Source: Peronospora farinosa (Eukaryota; Oomycota; Peronosporomycetes; Peronosporales; Peronosporaceae). From it: 64,000 nucleotides of DNA. Shown here piece by piece: positions 32,099 through 43,779 of this stretch. The notes below the pieces were generated by a model that had not been told where the DNA came from, searched no databases, and worked only from the letters and a program-made list of their open reading frames with translations. The translations under genes were made by a program, and so were the position numbers. The stretch lies in the NCBI GenBank assembly GCA_947646735.1, contig CANTFK010000286.1, forward strand, positions 1-64,000, given 5' to 3'. Within the stretch, counting starts at the first letter, position 1; every line of letters starts with the position of its first letter.

Positions 32099-33073
32099 CT
32101 AGGGCGACACTGAAGTATGGTCACGCTTGGCACCATGGCGAATGCAGACTCCGTTCCGCACGGCACCCTTGTTGCAACCCTCAGCTTGGCAGCGTTTGCC
32201 ACCACCGTGTGAGACGCACAGAGTGCCTCCCACAGCACTCTTGGAACAACGTTCGACCTGACAGCGCTTGCCACCACCGTGCGCAATGCACAGTCCCCCC
32301 AGAAGCGCTGTCTTGGTACACTCTGGCATTTTGCACTTGCGTCCGCCACCGTGAGCCGAGCAAAAACCGCCCACAAGTGCCGACTTGGTGCAAGCTGCTT
32401 CGCGGCATCGCTTGCCTCCACCGTGTGAAATGCAGAATCCACCTTGTTTCGCGCTTTTGTTGCAATCCGGGTGTGCGCAGCGCTTACCACCTCCATGCGA
32501 GATGCAAAAGCCGCCGGTCTTGGCGCTCTTCGCGCAGCCCTCGGCGTGACAGAACCGACCCTGCTTGTGATACTTGCAGAACGTGCCGCTCGGTCCGCGA
32601 ATGGTGCGGTAGCAGTCGGGCTTGGCGCACACCGTGTTGAGCATGGACGAGAGATCGAACCCGCCACGCAAGCTGCCACAGGCACTGCTGCTGCTATCGT
32701 CATCGTCCACCTGCTTCATCTCGCCATTGATGATGAAGCTGAGACTCATGGCCGCGATGCCACTGACCGCTTCTCCTTCGTCCGAGTTACGAAAAGGTGA
32801 GACTGTAGTGCCGTCGTATGCATAGGCGTTGCTGCGGCCCACATTCCCATCGTCGTCGCTCGACGTGCCGGAGTCGAAGCGGTCGGCCGCCATAGCGTGC
32901 GCCATGGACAGCTTGGCGGGCTCCTCGCCTGGACGAGCGAGGACTTTGCTAAGAGGAGAATGCAAGTGCTGAATCTGTGGGAGCACAGGGTAGCGAGAGG
33001 TGGAGGGAGAGCCCGGGGTAGCGAGGTGGTCGTAGTGGGTAATAAATGAAGGGATAGTACTCGCGTTCATCAA
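32099..33073 (-). CDS. protein with seven WRKY19-like Cys/His zinc-finger repeats
   Basis: 324 aa in one exon. The first about 145 residues are disordered, with Ser/Asp clusters (SGTSSDDDGN, VDDDDSSSS). From about residue 146 a tandem array follows. An atypical first finger (CAKPDC...GTFCKYH) precedes six 24-residue repeats of the form C-x4-C-x9-C-x2-H-G-G-G-K/R (for example CHAEGCAKSAKTGGFCISHGGGKR). This is the WRKY19-like zinc-finger repeat found in plant and oomycete proteins and in the paired-domain protein WRKY19. It probably binds nucleic acid or protein; no function is established here. The array is also a 72-bp repeat at DNA level. Confidence 0.85.
   Translation of the reverse strand: MMNASTIPSFITHYDHLATPGSPSTSRYPVLPQIQHLHSPLSKVLARPGEEPAKLSMAHAMAADRFDSGTSSDDDGNVGRSNAYAYDGTTVSPFRNSDEGEAVSGIAAMSLSFIINGEMKQVDDDDSSSSACGSLRGGFDLSSMLNTVCAKPDCYRTIRGPSGTFCKYHKQGRFCHAEGCAKSAKTGGFCISHGGGKRCAHPDCNKSAKQGGFCISHGGGKRCREAACTKSALVGGFCSAHGGGRKCKMPECTKTALLGGLCIAHGGGKRCQVERCSKSAVGGTLCVSHGGGKRCQAEGCNKGAVRNGVCIRHGAKRDHTSVSP
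32135..32592 (-). repeat. 72-bp tandem coding repeat (zinc-finger array)
   Basis: Each 24-codon unit contains a conserved HGGGKRC coding block spaced every 72 bases. Units have diverged at DNA level while the Cys/His framework is intact, which argues for selection on the protein. Confidence 0.8.
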
Positions 33074-34585
33074 ATGATGCGCGTCGAGTTGGACTGTAAA
33101 AGCTGTTGCTAATGCTGAGCTTGAGAGGTAGATACGACGCTGAGTCGTTGGAGGTGTGAGTGTAGTAGGATTCCGATACGGGAAGAGCTACTGGTGCGGG
33201 TTATATCTCTTGCTCCGGTGTTACGCGGGACAAGTAGATGGGGGTGAGAGTGAAAATCTCAAATGATCATACCTCTCTTTGCTCGGCCATTGGCGCCGAC
33301 TTGCGTTTTTGTGCACCATGCAAAACTTACGTGCCTCTTTTGCAAAACTTTTATCGTTGGAGCCGCAATTGGCCTTGAGTTGGGCATTTGGTGCGATCGA
33401 TCGATCGATATCAACTGTTTCGAGAAAGAGAGCGTGGATTCGATGTGAATGTCAGTTAATTCAACGTTCACTCCAGCTAAATCCTGGACGCGACTTGACG
33501 TAGCGACCGATGGATCGATCGACCGTGCGCATTGCGTACATTTTTGTTGCCGTTAATGGCCGTCGCGGCGTCAGACAAATCAGAATGGTGTGGCGAGTGC
33601 TACCTTCGTTCGAAGACATTCCGTCGTGAAAAAATCTAATAAAGGGCGGTGCATGCAGGCCAGACTTGTTACGCAAGCGATGCAGTACAATGGCGCCATT
33701 ATGGCAAGTTCAATTGGCGAGAAGGGCGCGCAGACGTATGCACCTATATTCCATGGTATATTTGACTACACACACATGAGCTCAATGACGTTCCTCTATG
33801 TTCGCAAACGAGAGACCGTGACGCCCGGTTTAACCACAAGTTGCGTATTGCCGTCCGGCCTTGTGCACTTCATCTTCCGCCCCGCGGCTCTGTTCAATTC
33901 GTCAACGCATGCCTGGCTGCTGTTTCTGACTTTCTGCCAGCGCCCCAACGATTCGCCGTTGGCCCCGGTCGCTGTATTCAATGCGTCCATAACATATGTA
34001 ATTGCTTCAGGCTGCAACGTCAAATCAGCCAGAGAGCATGGGGCAAATCTCTGTTTACATCACGACTTGTTAGTAGTCGTAGGTCGGACCTTGCTCCGAC
34101 TAAAGGATGATTCCGACCGGCAGTGAAAGTGCCTGTCGTTAAAGGGACATTGTCGAGCGGTGCATGATGAATATCTAGAGTATTGAAAGCACGCACTTCC
34201 CGCTCGAGGAAAAAATTACGTTAGTAGCAATGTGGATCGATTTGGTTGAGTAGACGATGTTGTAAGTAACGCATGGGCCGCTAGTAATGCGTCAACTGCT
34301 CGTCCTTATGTTCGTCACGCTCCACAAGGCTTCTTATTTGGAAGCTCCTCGCAAGCTCACCCACTCATTTTCCCAGCATAAGCGATGACGTCCATATAGA
34401 CGTAGTATTCTCGTCGCGTCGATCGAAGGCTCAAGCGGTGAACGTTCGATCAGTCAGCACTCTTTACTAACTAGCCAACGCAAAGACGGGATAGGCTCAT
34501 CGACTAATCGCCGATAGTATCGGGACCTCGACGACGCATTTCGACTTGTGGCTCGCTCTAGCTCAAGCGTTTGTTATCACGCACG

Positions 34586-34694
34586 CAAGTCCAGCGTAGC
34601 TGCAATCACACGAAGTAATCCAGGTCCTGGATTATTTCGTGTAATTGCAGCTACGTTGGACTTGCTCGAGGTATCCTGGAATCCAGGATACCTC
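34586..34694. repeat. double foldback: 39-bp imperfect and 13-bp perfect hairpins
   Basis: Left arm 34586-34624 pairs with 34626-34664 around a single base, with only a few C/T or A/G differences. It is followed at once by GAGGTATCCTGGA (34668-34680) and its exact complement (34682-34694). ATCCAGG is shared by both hairpins. The structure is like a small foldback or MITE-type element, or a hairpin RNA source. Confidence 0.85.
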
Positions 34695-36559
34695 AACATG
34701 ACTCGAAACTTGTGCAATCATCATGTTCCGGCCATATCCATAGCGTTTTAGTCGTCGAGCCATGATTCAAACAGCCTATCGTCGCCGGCACAATTTTTTG
34801 TTCGGCGTTGTAAGCGGCGGACAAAAAACGTTGATGTTACTACATTCCGCCTTTGACTCACTTGCTCCTTCGGTGTTACTTACGTCGTGGTGTCCTAAAT
34901 TCAGACGAGACTGACAGAGCATCTTGTGTCTCGTGTAAGTTTGATCGAGTTGAATAGCACTGGCCGCCAGCTCAGATGTAATCTAGTACTCTCTAGTATG
35001 GGCAGACCACGCTCAAGAAACACTGCACGAGTAAAAAGTGACGACGTGAAGTTAGCTTTCGACTTAAAGCGGGAAGGTAAGAACAATTGTGTATGTAACG
35101 TACGACGCGAAAGACAATTTTTAAATGGAAAGTGCGGCTATATGTGCAAATGCTGAGGGTCAGTTCTTCGTTTATAGTGCTAGTCACAAGCAAAGTGATA
35201 ATGCAGCGGCCGCATGGTACCTAATCTTAGCTTCTGGATAATACGGCGCTCGCTTATGATTAAACAGTAGAAAGTAAGTCGCTAGGACTGCCGTCCCGGC
35301 AAAAATTGGCTTTCGCTATTTGCGTGAGCTCATAGGTGCTCCTTGTTCATCAAGCGTGAGGTAAAAGTGCTTAGATCATAGTCATCATGACACGTTCATT
35401 GACAAGGTCGAGGTAGAACCTAAATTTTAAAACACGCCCCTTGTATTATTTTGTTGGCGACCGGTGAAGTATGATTGTCAGCTTGAAGCCGAGATATATG
35501 GCACCAGTGAAGAAGAGAAAGCGGCAGACTTGCGTGCTGTATAGCCTCAATTCGACTTTGTAGAAATTTGCGCGCACCGTGGCGCTGCGTGCATAAGATT
35601 ACTGCATTCTGGGCGGCAAACTGTCATACATTGGAGCTCTTAGCTGTGTAGTGGAGTCCTACGTGGCCTCTGACTTATTTTTAGACGGTGCATTGCACGG
35701 CTACGGCATCGGCAGCATACTCACTTAGCGGGTATTGTGAGACTATATACGACGGATATTCACCAGCGAAGTGCGCAAAGATTTTGTCACGAGGTTTCGA
35801 GTTAAACATGAGGAGCGCAATATGGTATCCCGAATCAAGCGGTCCCTGGCTCCTACGAGTTTAATGTTCCCAGCTTTGACATTAGCAAAGATATCTGTAA
35901 GACCTCCAAGACATCGGAGAAGGGAGTGTTTTATGATACGTCTTTCGCTTGTACTACAACCAAGGCCCGCTTTTCCAGATCACCTTCCTAATGAACGTAC
36001 TCAATATCTTCATCAATCGAGTCGTAGCATCCGCAGCTCAAGCGCTGCAGCATCATGCTCATTTCGATCGTCCCCAACTAGCAAAATACTTGGGCCTGCG
36101 TCAACAGCAAACACTTTCGGCTTGCTGATCCTTTTTAGATATCAACCACGTTACCATTTTAGGAGCTGTAAGCACAGTTGTAGGAAGTGATGTGTTGGCT
36201 TCGACTTAAAAAAATGATCTTTGGCCAGGACTGTGGAACGACGATGTTAGTATCGCAAGGGTTTATGCAAGACTTGGTAAGGTCGACAAGAATGTTTACA
36301 ATCGCGAGAAAGTCTGTTGCTTCCAGCCGTGCAAAATGATTTGAAATAGTTGGACTCTTCTCTGCGGAGGCTGAGTCGCACTATGTAAGGCTTTTGCGTC
36401 TTCTTGGCGTGTTGTGGTGCTTGCTCACTGCCGTCTACGTACTTCAAAGTGGTAAAGGGTGGGAACCTATGTTCTCTACTGCAGAGGAGCTGCAATGACG
36501 AGGTCACCTTAAGGCATTAGTTGACGACAAAATTCGCATCACAACCATGATGCATAAGC

Positions 36560-36620
36560 TTCGATATGAATACAAGTATCGCAGCATACACTTTGCTGCG
36601 ATACCTGTATTCATATCGAA
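36560..36620. repeat. 26-bp inverted repeat hairpin
   Basis: TTCGATATGAATACAAGTAT... at 36560-36585 pairs with 36595-36620 across a 9-base loop, with one mismatch. It may be a foldback remnant. Confidence 0.85.
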
Positions 36621-36719
36621 TATCACCATAGATCAACACAATTTCATCTCTTGGACATGGGAGATGATTCGCTAAATGACAAGATAGACGAAGTCACAAC
36701 CCGGACATTGACATCACAT

Positions 36720-37043
36720 CTATTCAAGCATAAAGTCGGCGTGGACTTCTTCGAGATCTATATGCTCGTCACTACCATGAACTTGGTGATGTTCGCGATG
36801 GTGGCGAATGCATACATGACCGAGTAGCTGGACATGGACACAGCACTTTTGAACGGTGGTCTTCAAGTAGCGAGCTACATGGAAGTCCATAGGGCATCGA
36901 AGACGCCAAAATATGATGTTCAAGCTGGACCAGACAATCTGCGACCATAAGCAGCTAGTACCTGGCATAAGACAATTTGCATGCACGTGTGCCTTTACGT
37001 GGACGACGTGATCCTTGTCATCATATCGTCTACGTAGAGGCAC
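36720..37043 (+). pseudogene. fossil copia reverse transcriptase fragment
   Basis: Plus-strand translation reads GVDFFEIYMLVTTMNLVM, then a stop, LDMDTALLNGGLQ..SYMEVH, another stop, and CLYVDDVILVII. These line up with the copia RT blocks [21 protein letters not shown] and YVDDLILA seen in the first element of this window. In-frame stops and substitutions show a long-dead copy with no detectable LTR. Confidence 0.8.
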
Positions 37044-37525
37044 ACTTAGTCCTGAGCCGCGACAAGCAATTATTTTAAATATGTCTCAAATGATAAACCC
37101 TATATTATATTCGAACATTGATGTCCTCAAAGTAATATTTTAGACAGGTTCTTCTGTATTTATAAATAATTTTGTTATTCTATTCTCTTCGTATTTTAGT
37201 CTAAGTATGAGGGTAGCAGGTCTCGAAAAAGCAGAAGCTGTCGAAGGCGAAGGTGCTGTCTGTGAAGCAGGATCGTGCCAATATTTTACTCACGGTTCCT
37301 GTGGGTACGCAAGAAGAACTGTCGGATCGACAAGCATTGGCGCCGTATCGGTTGGACTAGATTTGCCGTGCTAGCCCGGATCGACTCTACATAGCACTAT
37401 ACTCCATCCTGTCAATCTTAAGTCGCTGAAAGTAGATATAAAAATTTGTCTTAGACGAAAGATAGCAAGAAAGGATCAGGTGGAGAATGAAGAGCAAGTG
37501 CGGAAGCTGTAGTTCATGTAGTAAT

Positions 37526-37719
37526 TGTAACAGGCTATAAGTTATACGGTTCGTTCAGTATCAAGAGCTTAACGGGCAGGCCTAAATGGGTACGAGGTAC
37601 CTTAGGCCTACCACTTGGGCACCGCACGCGGAGGTAAGACGGTATAACCGCTTCCTCGCGCTTCTTGAAGGTGTGTCCGCGTAGTACGTGGCAGCTTCAT
37701 CATAAAGTGCCCGTCTACA
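37526..37719 (+). repeat. 5' LTR of gypsy element (internally deleted)
   Basis: TGTAACAGG...TCTACA. It aligns with both ends of the 3' LTR but lacks about 410 bases of its middle: the sequence CCACTTGGG jumps directly to CACCGCACGCGG. TTGGTAGCACTAGTAG just after 37720 is the position of a primer-binding site. Confidence 0.8.
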
Positions 37720-37865
37720 CTTGGTAGCACTAGTAGTCCTTCCCACGACCCGTCTCTCTGAGCGTGCGTGCGGCTACGGATGTCCCTCAACGTGGATTGG
37801 GGTGATTTTACTTACCTCTCCCAACATCATAGGGAGGTAGGTGGCAGAGCATTTGGTGCAGGGAC

Positions 37866-38800
37866 TTGGTGAACAAGCCCTGGTTAACCTCTTGCATTGT
37901 CCTCCTGGGCAAAATGTTGCTCAGTTGGAGCAATTCGAGGCGTTTTTGCTCGAATAGCGTAGAAACGCGTCCGAGGCAAACAGCCAAGCCACCGCTGAGT
38001 CCATTAATAAGACTCAGGATGAGCTTAGGCTTGAGCAGGCACGGAATGAGGCGCTCAACAGAACTGCTGAGACGCTCTCTGCCCGGCCTGCTCAACCGAG
38101 GCCCATTCGGATGGACCCTCCGAAGTTCGATGGAACTAGCCCTCATACGATTGCTCACTGGCTATTAGCAGTTGAGCAATGTGGTATGGCACAGATCATC
38201 GAAGACGACACCAGAATGGTGTCGTATGCCATGTCCAATTTGCGTGGCAAAGCGTCAGAGTGGGCATACTATGCGCTGATGGCAAATGCTGATACATTTC
38301 CATCATGGGCGATCTTAAAACAAAAAATCGCGCCATGTATCAGCCTCCTAACAATGAAGTGTTACTTCAGGCGCGCTTCTTTGGAGCACGACAGACGAAA
38401 AAATCTCTGCAAGAATTTGTGAAGGAGATGCGTTCGCTGTCTGCGTCCATTAATGTGAGTCCGATATTGGAACACATCAAGGTGTCTACGTTCATGAAAG
38501 GACTACGGCACGGTCCATCGCGTCAGGCCCTTTTTGAATAGGTTTCAAAGACGATGGAGGAGGCAATTGACATTGCCTTAATTGAGGATCAATATTACAA
38601 CAGTGCCTTGGCGACAGCTTTTTATAAGCCTTCGACCGAGAGGTCGGATGCCACTCCTATGGAGTTAGACAATGCAGACGTGATCTGATACAAGTGCGGC
38701 AAGCTCGGCCATATGATGGCATGTTGCTGTGCCAAACTTGCTGCTGGTGCTAAGGCATCCAGAAATAATAATCCCTACCCAAAGGAAGGTGCGAAATAAT
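37866..38800 (+). pseudogene. gypsy gag with damaged zinc knuckle
   Basis: A helical segment rich in Gln/Glu/Asn/Ala is followed by MDPPKFDGTSPHTIAHWLLAVE and LRGKASEWAYYAL, typical of the retrotransposon gag capsid domain. After a frame change comes SLQEFVKEMRSLSASI and GLRHGPSRQALFE. The CCHC knuckle reads stop-YKCGKLGHMMAC: the codon for the first Cys is now TGA. Several stops break the frame. Confidence 0.82.
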
Positions 38801-38975
38801 TGCGTGCACGACGCACGGGTTCAGCACCTGCCCAAGATGGGTCGGGAAATGCGGTAGAGCAGTAGGGGCGGGATGCCCTACTGTCCGCGGTCTCTGAAGC
38901 TACCCCTAAGTTCAGAGTGATTGAACAAATGGGTAGCATAGTCCCTGAGGTTCCGAAAGGTCGGACCTCAACCCT

Positions 38976-40094
38976 TTGGTCTATAGCGCTCGATTACGAG
39001 GCTATGACCAAGTGATGACCCTTCTCGTGGATACAGGTGTATCACAAAACTTTGTGAAACTCGCGGCTCTGAAAAAGAATCCGGCGAGTTATGAGTCGCT
39101 TTGCCAGGATGGCAAGCGAGAAGAGGCGATCTTTCGATTAGCGAACGGCACGCTCGTAAAATCGGAGGGAGTTCAAGTTGAACTCGCCTTCAGTTTCAGT
39201 GACTTCTCTTGTAAAGAGAATTTCGCAGTGCTAGGTACAGAGAGTCCGTATGACCTCATCCTAGGCATGCCTTGGTTGGCTAAACACCAACCATGGATAG
39301 ACTGGCGTACACGCACAGTCGTTAGCTCTACGCAAGACACCGGAAAGGATGTGCTCTTGCGAGAGGCTTATGTGGCTGATGCTGTGTCCAACACAATCGA
39401 GGGTGTGATGACGCTATGTCAATCGACACCAGGAACTACCCAGCTCGAAAGGAGTGGTGTAGTTGGAAGTGCACTGGCGGAAAGCCAGGTGACACATATT
39501 CCTACCCAGGTCGAAAAGACTGGTGTAGTGAATGGGGCGATGACAGGTAGTCATGCGTCCAATAGTCCTGCACAGAGCTGAGAGCCTGTGGCAGTTGATA
39601 GTGGGCTGACACGAAGTCAAGCGCCACAAGAACCGGCACAGAGCCATGAACCTGGTGCAGTTGGAAGGAGTGCGTTGGATAATACAGCAACGAAACTTTG
39701 CAGGTCAAAGGTCGTGGTGACTCGAATAATTAGCATCAGACGTATTAAGATGACCAAGAGCACGTCGAAACGAGTGACACTTGGATCAGTCTCGGTCCAA
39801 GAGGACGGAACTACGAACGAGTTGTTTGAGGCCGTCAAAGACAAAATGCCGGAGGCATTCTCCGTTGAGGTGCTCCAACTTGTCTTGGCATCTGCCGAGG
39901 AGATAGTAAATCTCTCGGAGATGACGTGGGATCTGTTCCTGTCCAAACTAAAGGAAGGAAAGGTCCACGAGATAGTTACACCAGTTCCAGAAGAGAACGT
40001 GGTAGACTGTTGCTCGTCGGCCACAATGGATGAGAGCGTCTTGGAAACCGACAAGAAGAAAAGGTTTGCTGCTCAAGGCTGGGATGTCTTGTAG
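38976..40094 (+). pseudogene. gypsy aspartic protease and linker
   Basis: MTLLVDTGVSQNFVKLAAL carries the DTG active-site triad of retropepsins, and DLILGMPWLAKHQPWIDW is the second conserved strand. A repetitive linker follows (QLERSGVVGSALAES / QVEKTGVVNGAMTGS are two copies of one motif). A stop at 39581 separates this from the next frame. Confidence 0.82.
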
Positions 40095-40147
40095 GACAGC
40101 CCGTTCTATGATGTTCTGTGGTAACACCGTGATGTGTTCCAGCAGAA

Positions 40148-41520
40148 GTGCCGAGCCACCTACCGGCCGATAGGGGCATCAGGCACGAGATTGACCTGGA
40201 GCCTGGCACCAAGTATTGTGTGACCAGGCAATGGCCGTTGCCGAAGGAACAAGTCGATTACATCGATGAGTTCTTCGACAAGCGAGCCAAGGCGGGACAT
40301 GTACGTGAGAGCAAGTCGCCTCACTGCAGCCCGAACTTCTGTGTGAGTAAAGCAACAGGTGGATGGCGTGTGGCTCATGCTTATAATAAGCTGAACACGG
40401 ACACCATTCCGGCTCAAACGCCGATCCCGCGGAAAAATGTTTTGTTGAATTCCATGGGAAAGTCAACTATCTTTTCCGCGTTGGATCTGAAGGATGGCTA
40501 CTACCAAGTTCTCATGAGAGATACTGATGTAGCCAAAACGGCAGTAAGCACCCCAAGCGGTATGCTGTGGGGGTGGCTTGTGATGCCACAAGAGAGCTAA
40601 AAAATGCTCCGGCAACATTCAATCGAGTGGTGGCTCACTTGATGTGTCAGCACCGTGCCTACGCGCCCCATTACTTTGACGATGTATTCGTGCATAGTAG
40701 GGCGGAGGACGGTCTGAGCGCAATAGAGTCGCACAAGCGTCATTTAGACGCTGTGTTGCAGACTCTGGGTGACGCCCAATTATACGTAAACTTGCAAAAG
40801 TGCGTAATAGGGGTCCCCGAGATACCTGTACTGGGCTGCATCGTAGGTGCACATGGTGTACGAGCACACCCAGAAAAGGTAAAGGCTGTAAAGAAAGGGC
40901 CAGTCCCACATCATGTGAAGGATCTGCGCCAATTCCTTGGGCTCGCTAATTACTTGCATAAGTACAGCAAGAATTATGCGGAGCAGACTAAGCCATTGTC
41001 TGATCTTTTGAAGAAGGATACAGAATGGACTTTGTAAAAGGAACAAGAAGATGCGTTCACGTCAGTAAAACAATCTCTTGTACAGGCACCGGTCTTGGCA
41101 TTGCCAGACGCGGATAAGCCCTTTAGCGTCGTCTGCGATGCAAGCAATTTTGCAATCGGCAGCGCGCTCATGCAAAAGGATAACATCGGCGCTGACCGTG
41201 TCATATCGTATCAGTCTCGGCTTTTAAAAGGCGCAGAGCTGAATAACCCTGTGCATTACAAGGAGCTACTTTCAATTAAGTATTCACTTGTAAAATTTCG
41301 AGTGCACCTCTTGGGCACCGAACCTTTTGTGGTTTATACGGATCACGAATCACTGCGGACCGCTATAAATTGACCGCACCTCTCGCCGAGAATGGCTAAA
41401 CGGCTAACATTCTTCTCTGAATTTAATCTTAAAGTTGAATATAAGCCAGGTAAGACGAATGTCTTGGCTGACGGGTTATCGCGCAGAAAAGACTTCGAGG
41501 CAAGACACCAGGACAGTGTG
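40148..41520 (+). pseudogene. gypsy reverse transcriptase and RNase H
   Basis: RT blocks: RQWPLPKEQVDYIDEFF, SKSPHCSPNFCVSKATGGWR, FSALDLKDGYYQVLM, then in another frame NAPATFNRVV and the catalytic YFDDVFVHS. LRQFLGLANYLHKYSKNYAE is the thumb. RNase H follows after a stop (FSVVCDASNFAIGSALMQ, YKELLSIKYSLVKFRVHLLG, VYTDHESLRTAI, KPGKTNVLADGLSRR). The order RNase H before integrase confirms gypsy. Frames change near 40,567 and a stop lies at 41,035. Confidence 0.92.
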
Positions 41521-41577
41521 TCACTCGCGAAAGGACAAGTTTAGTCGTCAACACTGGCAGCCATAAAGTCCTACCAT

Positions 41578-43142
41578 GTGACGAGCTCAATGGCCTCCGA
41601 TATAAAGGAGTGCTACAGTCAGGACGAACATTGTCGCCTGCTGTTGGATCATTTTATTGGACAAAAGTTTACACTTCCGACGCACCTCAAAGCGAAGATT
41701 TATCGCTTTAGCTACATTGATGGTCTATTATGTCATCAGCTGTCACCCTGTGATCCCTTGAGAATCTGTGTCCCTCATGACACAGATCTCAAGCTGATGA
41801 TACTTCACGAATGCCATGATGCGCCATCTAGTGGGCATCTGGGCCGTGAAAATACATTCTTACGAGTGTCAGAGGAATTTTGGTGTCCCCACCTATACCG
41901 ATGGTGGTCAACTATATTCGATCTTGCGAAGAGTGTCAGCGCATAAAGCCTGCACCTTCAAACAGTGCGCCACTGAAGCCATTACCGATTCCAATGGATT
42001 GTTGGAAGTCAATAAATTTGTTCTTCATGTTTGGCTTACCGCCAGACCATAAAAGGAAGGACGGGACTCGTCGCCTTTGTAGACAGACTGAGCAAGATGG
42101 TGCATTTGGCACCATGTAGCCCAATATCTCAGGAAAAGAGGCTTCCCTCTTGTTTATGGATCACGTGCACCGGCTACACGGGATGCCCGAGCTCATAGTA
42201 TCGGATCGGTATCCGCGTTTTACGTCGTGTTTTTGGCGACATGTGATTATGTTGCTGGGTAGCAAACTCCACATATCAACAGCCGATCATCCCCAGACCG
42301 GTGGCCAAACAGAACGAGCCAATCGAGTCGTGGCGGATGTGTTGCGTACAATAGCGACTCCCAAAGAATGGAGCAAGCAATTACCATTCGTGGATTTCGC
42401 TATTCATAACAGTGTTCATTCCAGTACGGGTGAAACACCGTTTTACATTTACGGACTGCGCCATCCTCGAACGCCAGTCTCTTTTGTACGCAGCCCGAGT
42501 CTTAGTGGGGGAGAGCCCCTCACTTCGCTCGGTGCAAATGCCAAAGAGGGCCAAGGTTGCCCTAGTGACACTGCTAATTTAGCAGTGGTCACACACCTAT
42601 AGGTGTCACAGAGGAGGCACGGCAAGAAATGCCAGTGCTCCTTGACGATGACACTATAGTGTTATCAACAGCGTCGACCCATGAACGACCTTTTGGAGGC
42701 GTCATAAGCGAGCTGGATGCTAAAATCGTGAGCGAAGTCAGCGCTTCGTGGATGAGCGATTAGCCATCACACGTAAAGTCCGTGACGCGATGGCAAGCGC
42801 ACAGGACAAGCAAAAACAATATGCAGACCAGCATGGTCGCAAAAACAATGAACACTTTAAATGTTGGGGACAAAGTGCTATTTAGTACTGCTACCCTACC
42901 TAAACATTCAATTTATGTACTACCTGGTGGTACTACTAAGCTATTGTCCCGATTCATTGGGCCATTTACGGTGGTCGAGGGGGTTCAAGACCTAAATTAT
43001 AGGCTCACTCTCCCACCGTATATGAAGACGCATCCCGTATTTTAGGTGAGTCGTCTGAAACGATATGTTGATCCAGAAGAGATCACATATCCGCATCAGT
43101 ATAACGAGACTGATGGTGAAGTCTGTGGTAAAGTCGATTAGA
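41578..43142 (+). pseudogene. gypsy integrase
   Basis: The HHCC zinc domain (HDAPSSGHLGRENT...CEECQRIKPAP) is split by a frameshift near 41,930. The catalytic core has VSDRYPRFTSCFW, HPQTGGQTERANRVV and FVDFAIHNSVHSSTGETPF. The C-terminal part (LNVGDKVLFSTATL, LLSRFIGPFTVVEGV, HPVF-stop-VSRLKRYVDPEE) resembles the usual GPF/Y module. No chromodomain was seen. Several stops. Confidence 0.9.
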
Positions 43143-43199
43143 AATTTTGGCTAAGTCCATGTAACAATTTGCTCGATAAATCCGGAGCCGAATTATCGG

Positions 43200-43300
43200 G
43201 ACTTTACTCGCCAACGGTTGGATACCTTTCCCATAACGGTTGGACCTCTGTCCCGCTAACGGTTGGAAACCTTTCCCATAACGGTAGGCTCCCTATCTAC
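43200..43300 (+). repeat. two-copy about 45-bp repeat after integrase
   Basis: ACGGTTGGA.ACCTTTCCCATAACGGT occurs twice (about 43212-43250 and 43258-43288), separated by CTGTCCCGCTA. It lies in the non-coding part of the gypsy element. Confidence 0.65.
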
Positions 43301-43779
43301 CACGAAGCCACTTATAAAAATGACTTATTGGGTGGGTGTGGTGGAATGGATCTTGATTCATGGATGATCGAATGGAAAAATACCGTTGATCGTAGCATGG
43401 ATCACATTTTCAGGTTATAATGGATTATCATGGAATAGATCACCGCTTGGATATACTTGAATCCAGTATCGGTTGATCCAACTGGATGTATTGAAATTGT
43501 ACGGATTTTATTTGAATGTGGAATAGTGGAAATTCTTAAAGTGTGGATCGAGGCCTCAATTAATTGTAATGGACAAATCATGATCCGAGATATATATCGT
43601 ATCGCTATCTAGTTTAAATAGCACCGCGATCCAATTCTGGATCGCACTGCAACCTTAGTGTTCAGGTGGATCCGCGATCCGTGATTCAAATATTTTACTG
43701 TAGAGGAGCGAGTAAACAATTTTCATAAATTGTAGATCGCGATCCAAGTTATGCGGATCACACATCAAGGATCGATACC

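Larger units (their letters stand above)
33074..37517. other. 4.4-kb gene-poor region of decayed DNA
   Basis: No intact gene is supported. It contains two hairpin foldbacks (34586-34694 and 36560-36620) and a copia RT fossil (36720-37043), listed separately. Around 35,800-36,000 some frames look protein-like but are broken by stops. A minus-strand 75-codon frame at 33796-34023 is protein-like in composition but unassigned. CGATCGATCGAT runs occur near 33398-33409. Confidence 0.5.

Noticed and set aside
33590..34126. 178-codon plus-strand frame, and a minus-strand 75-codon frame opposite it
   Set aside because: The plus frame has no domain or bias; the minus frame (33796-34023) looks more protein-like but could not be assigned and lacks context.
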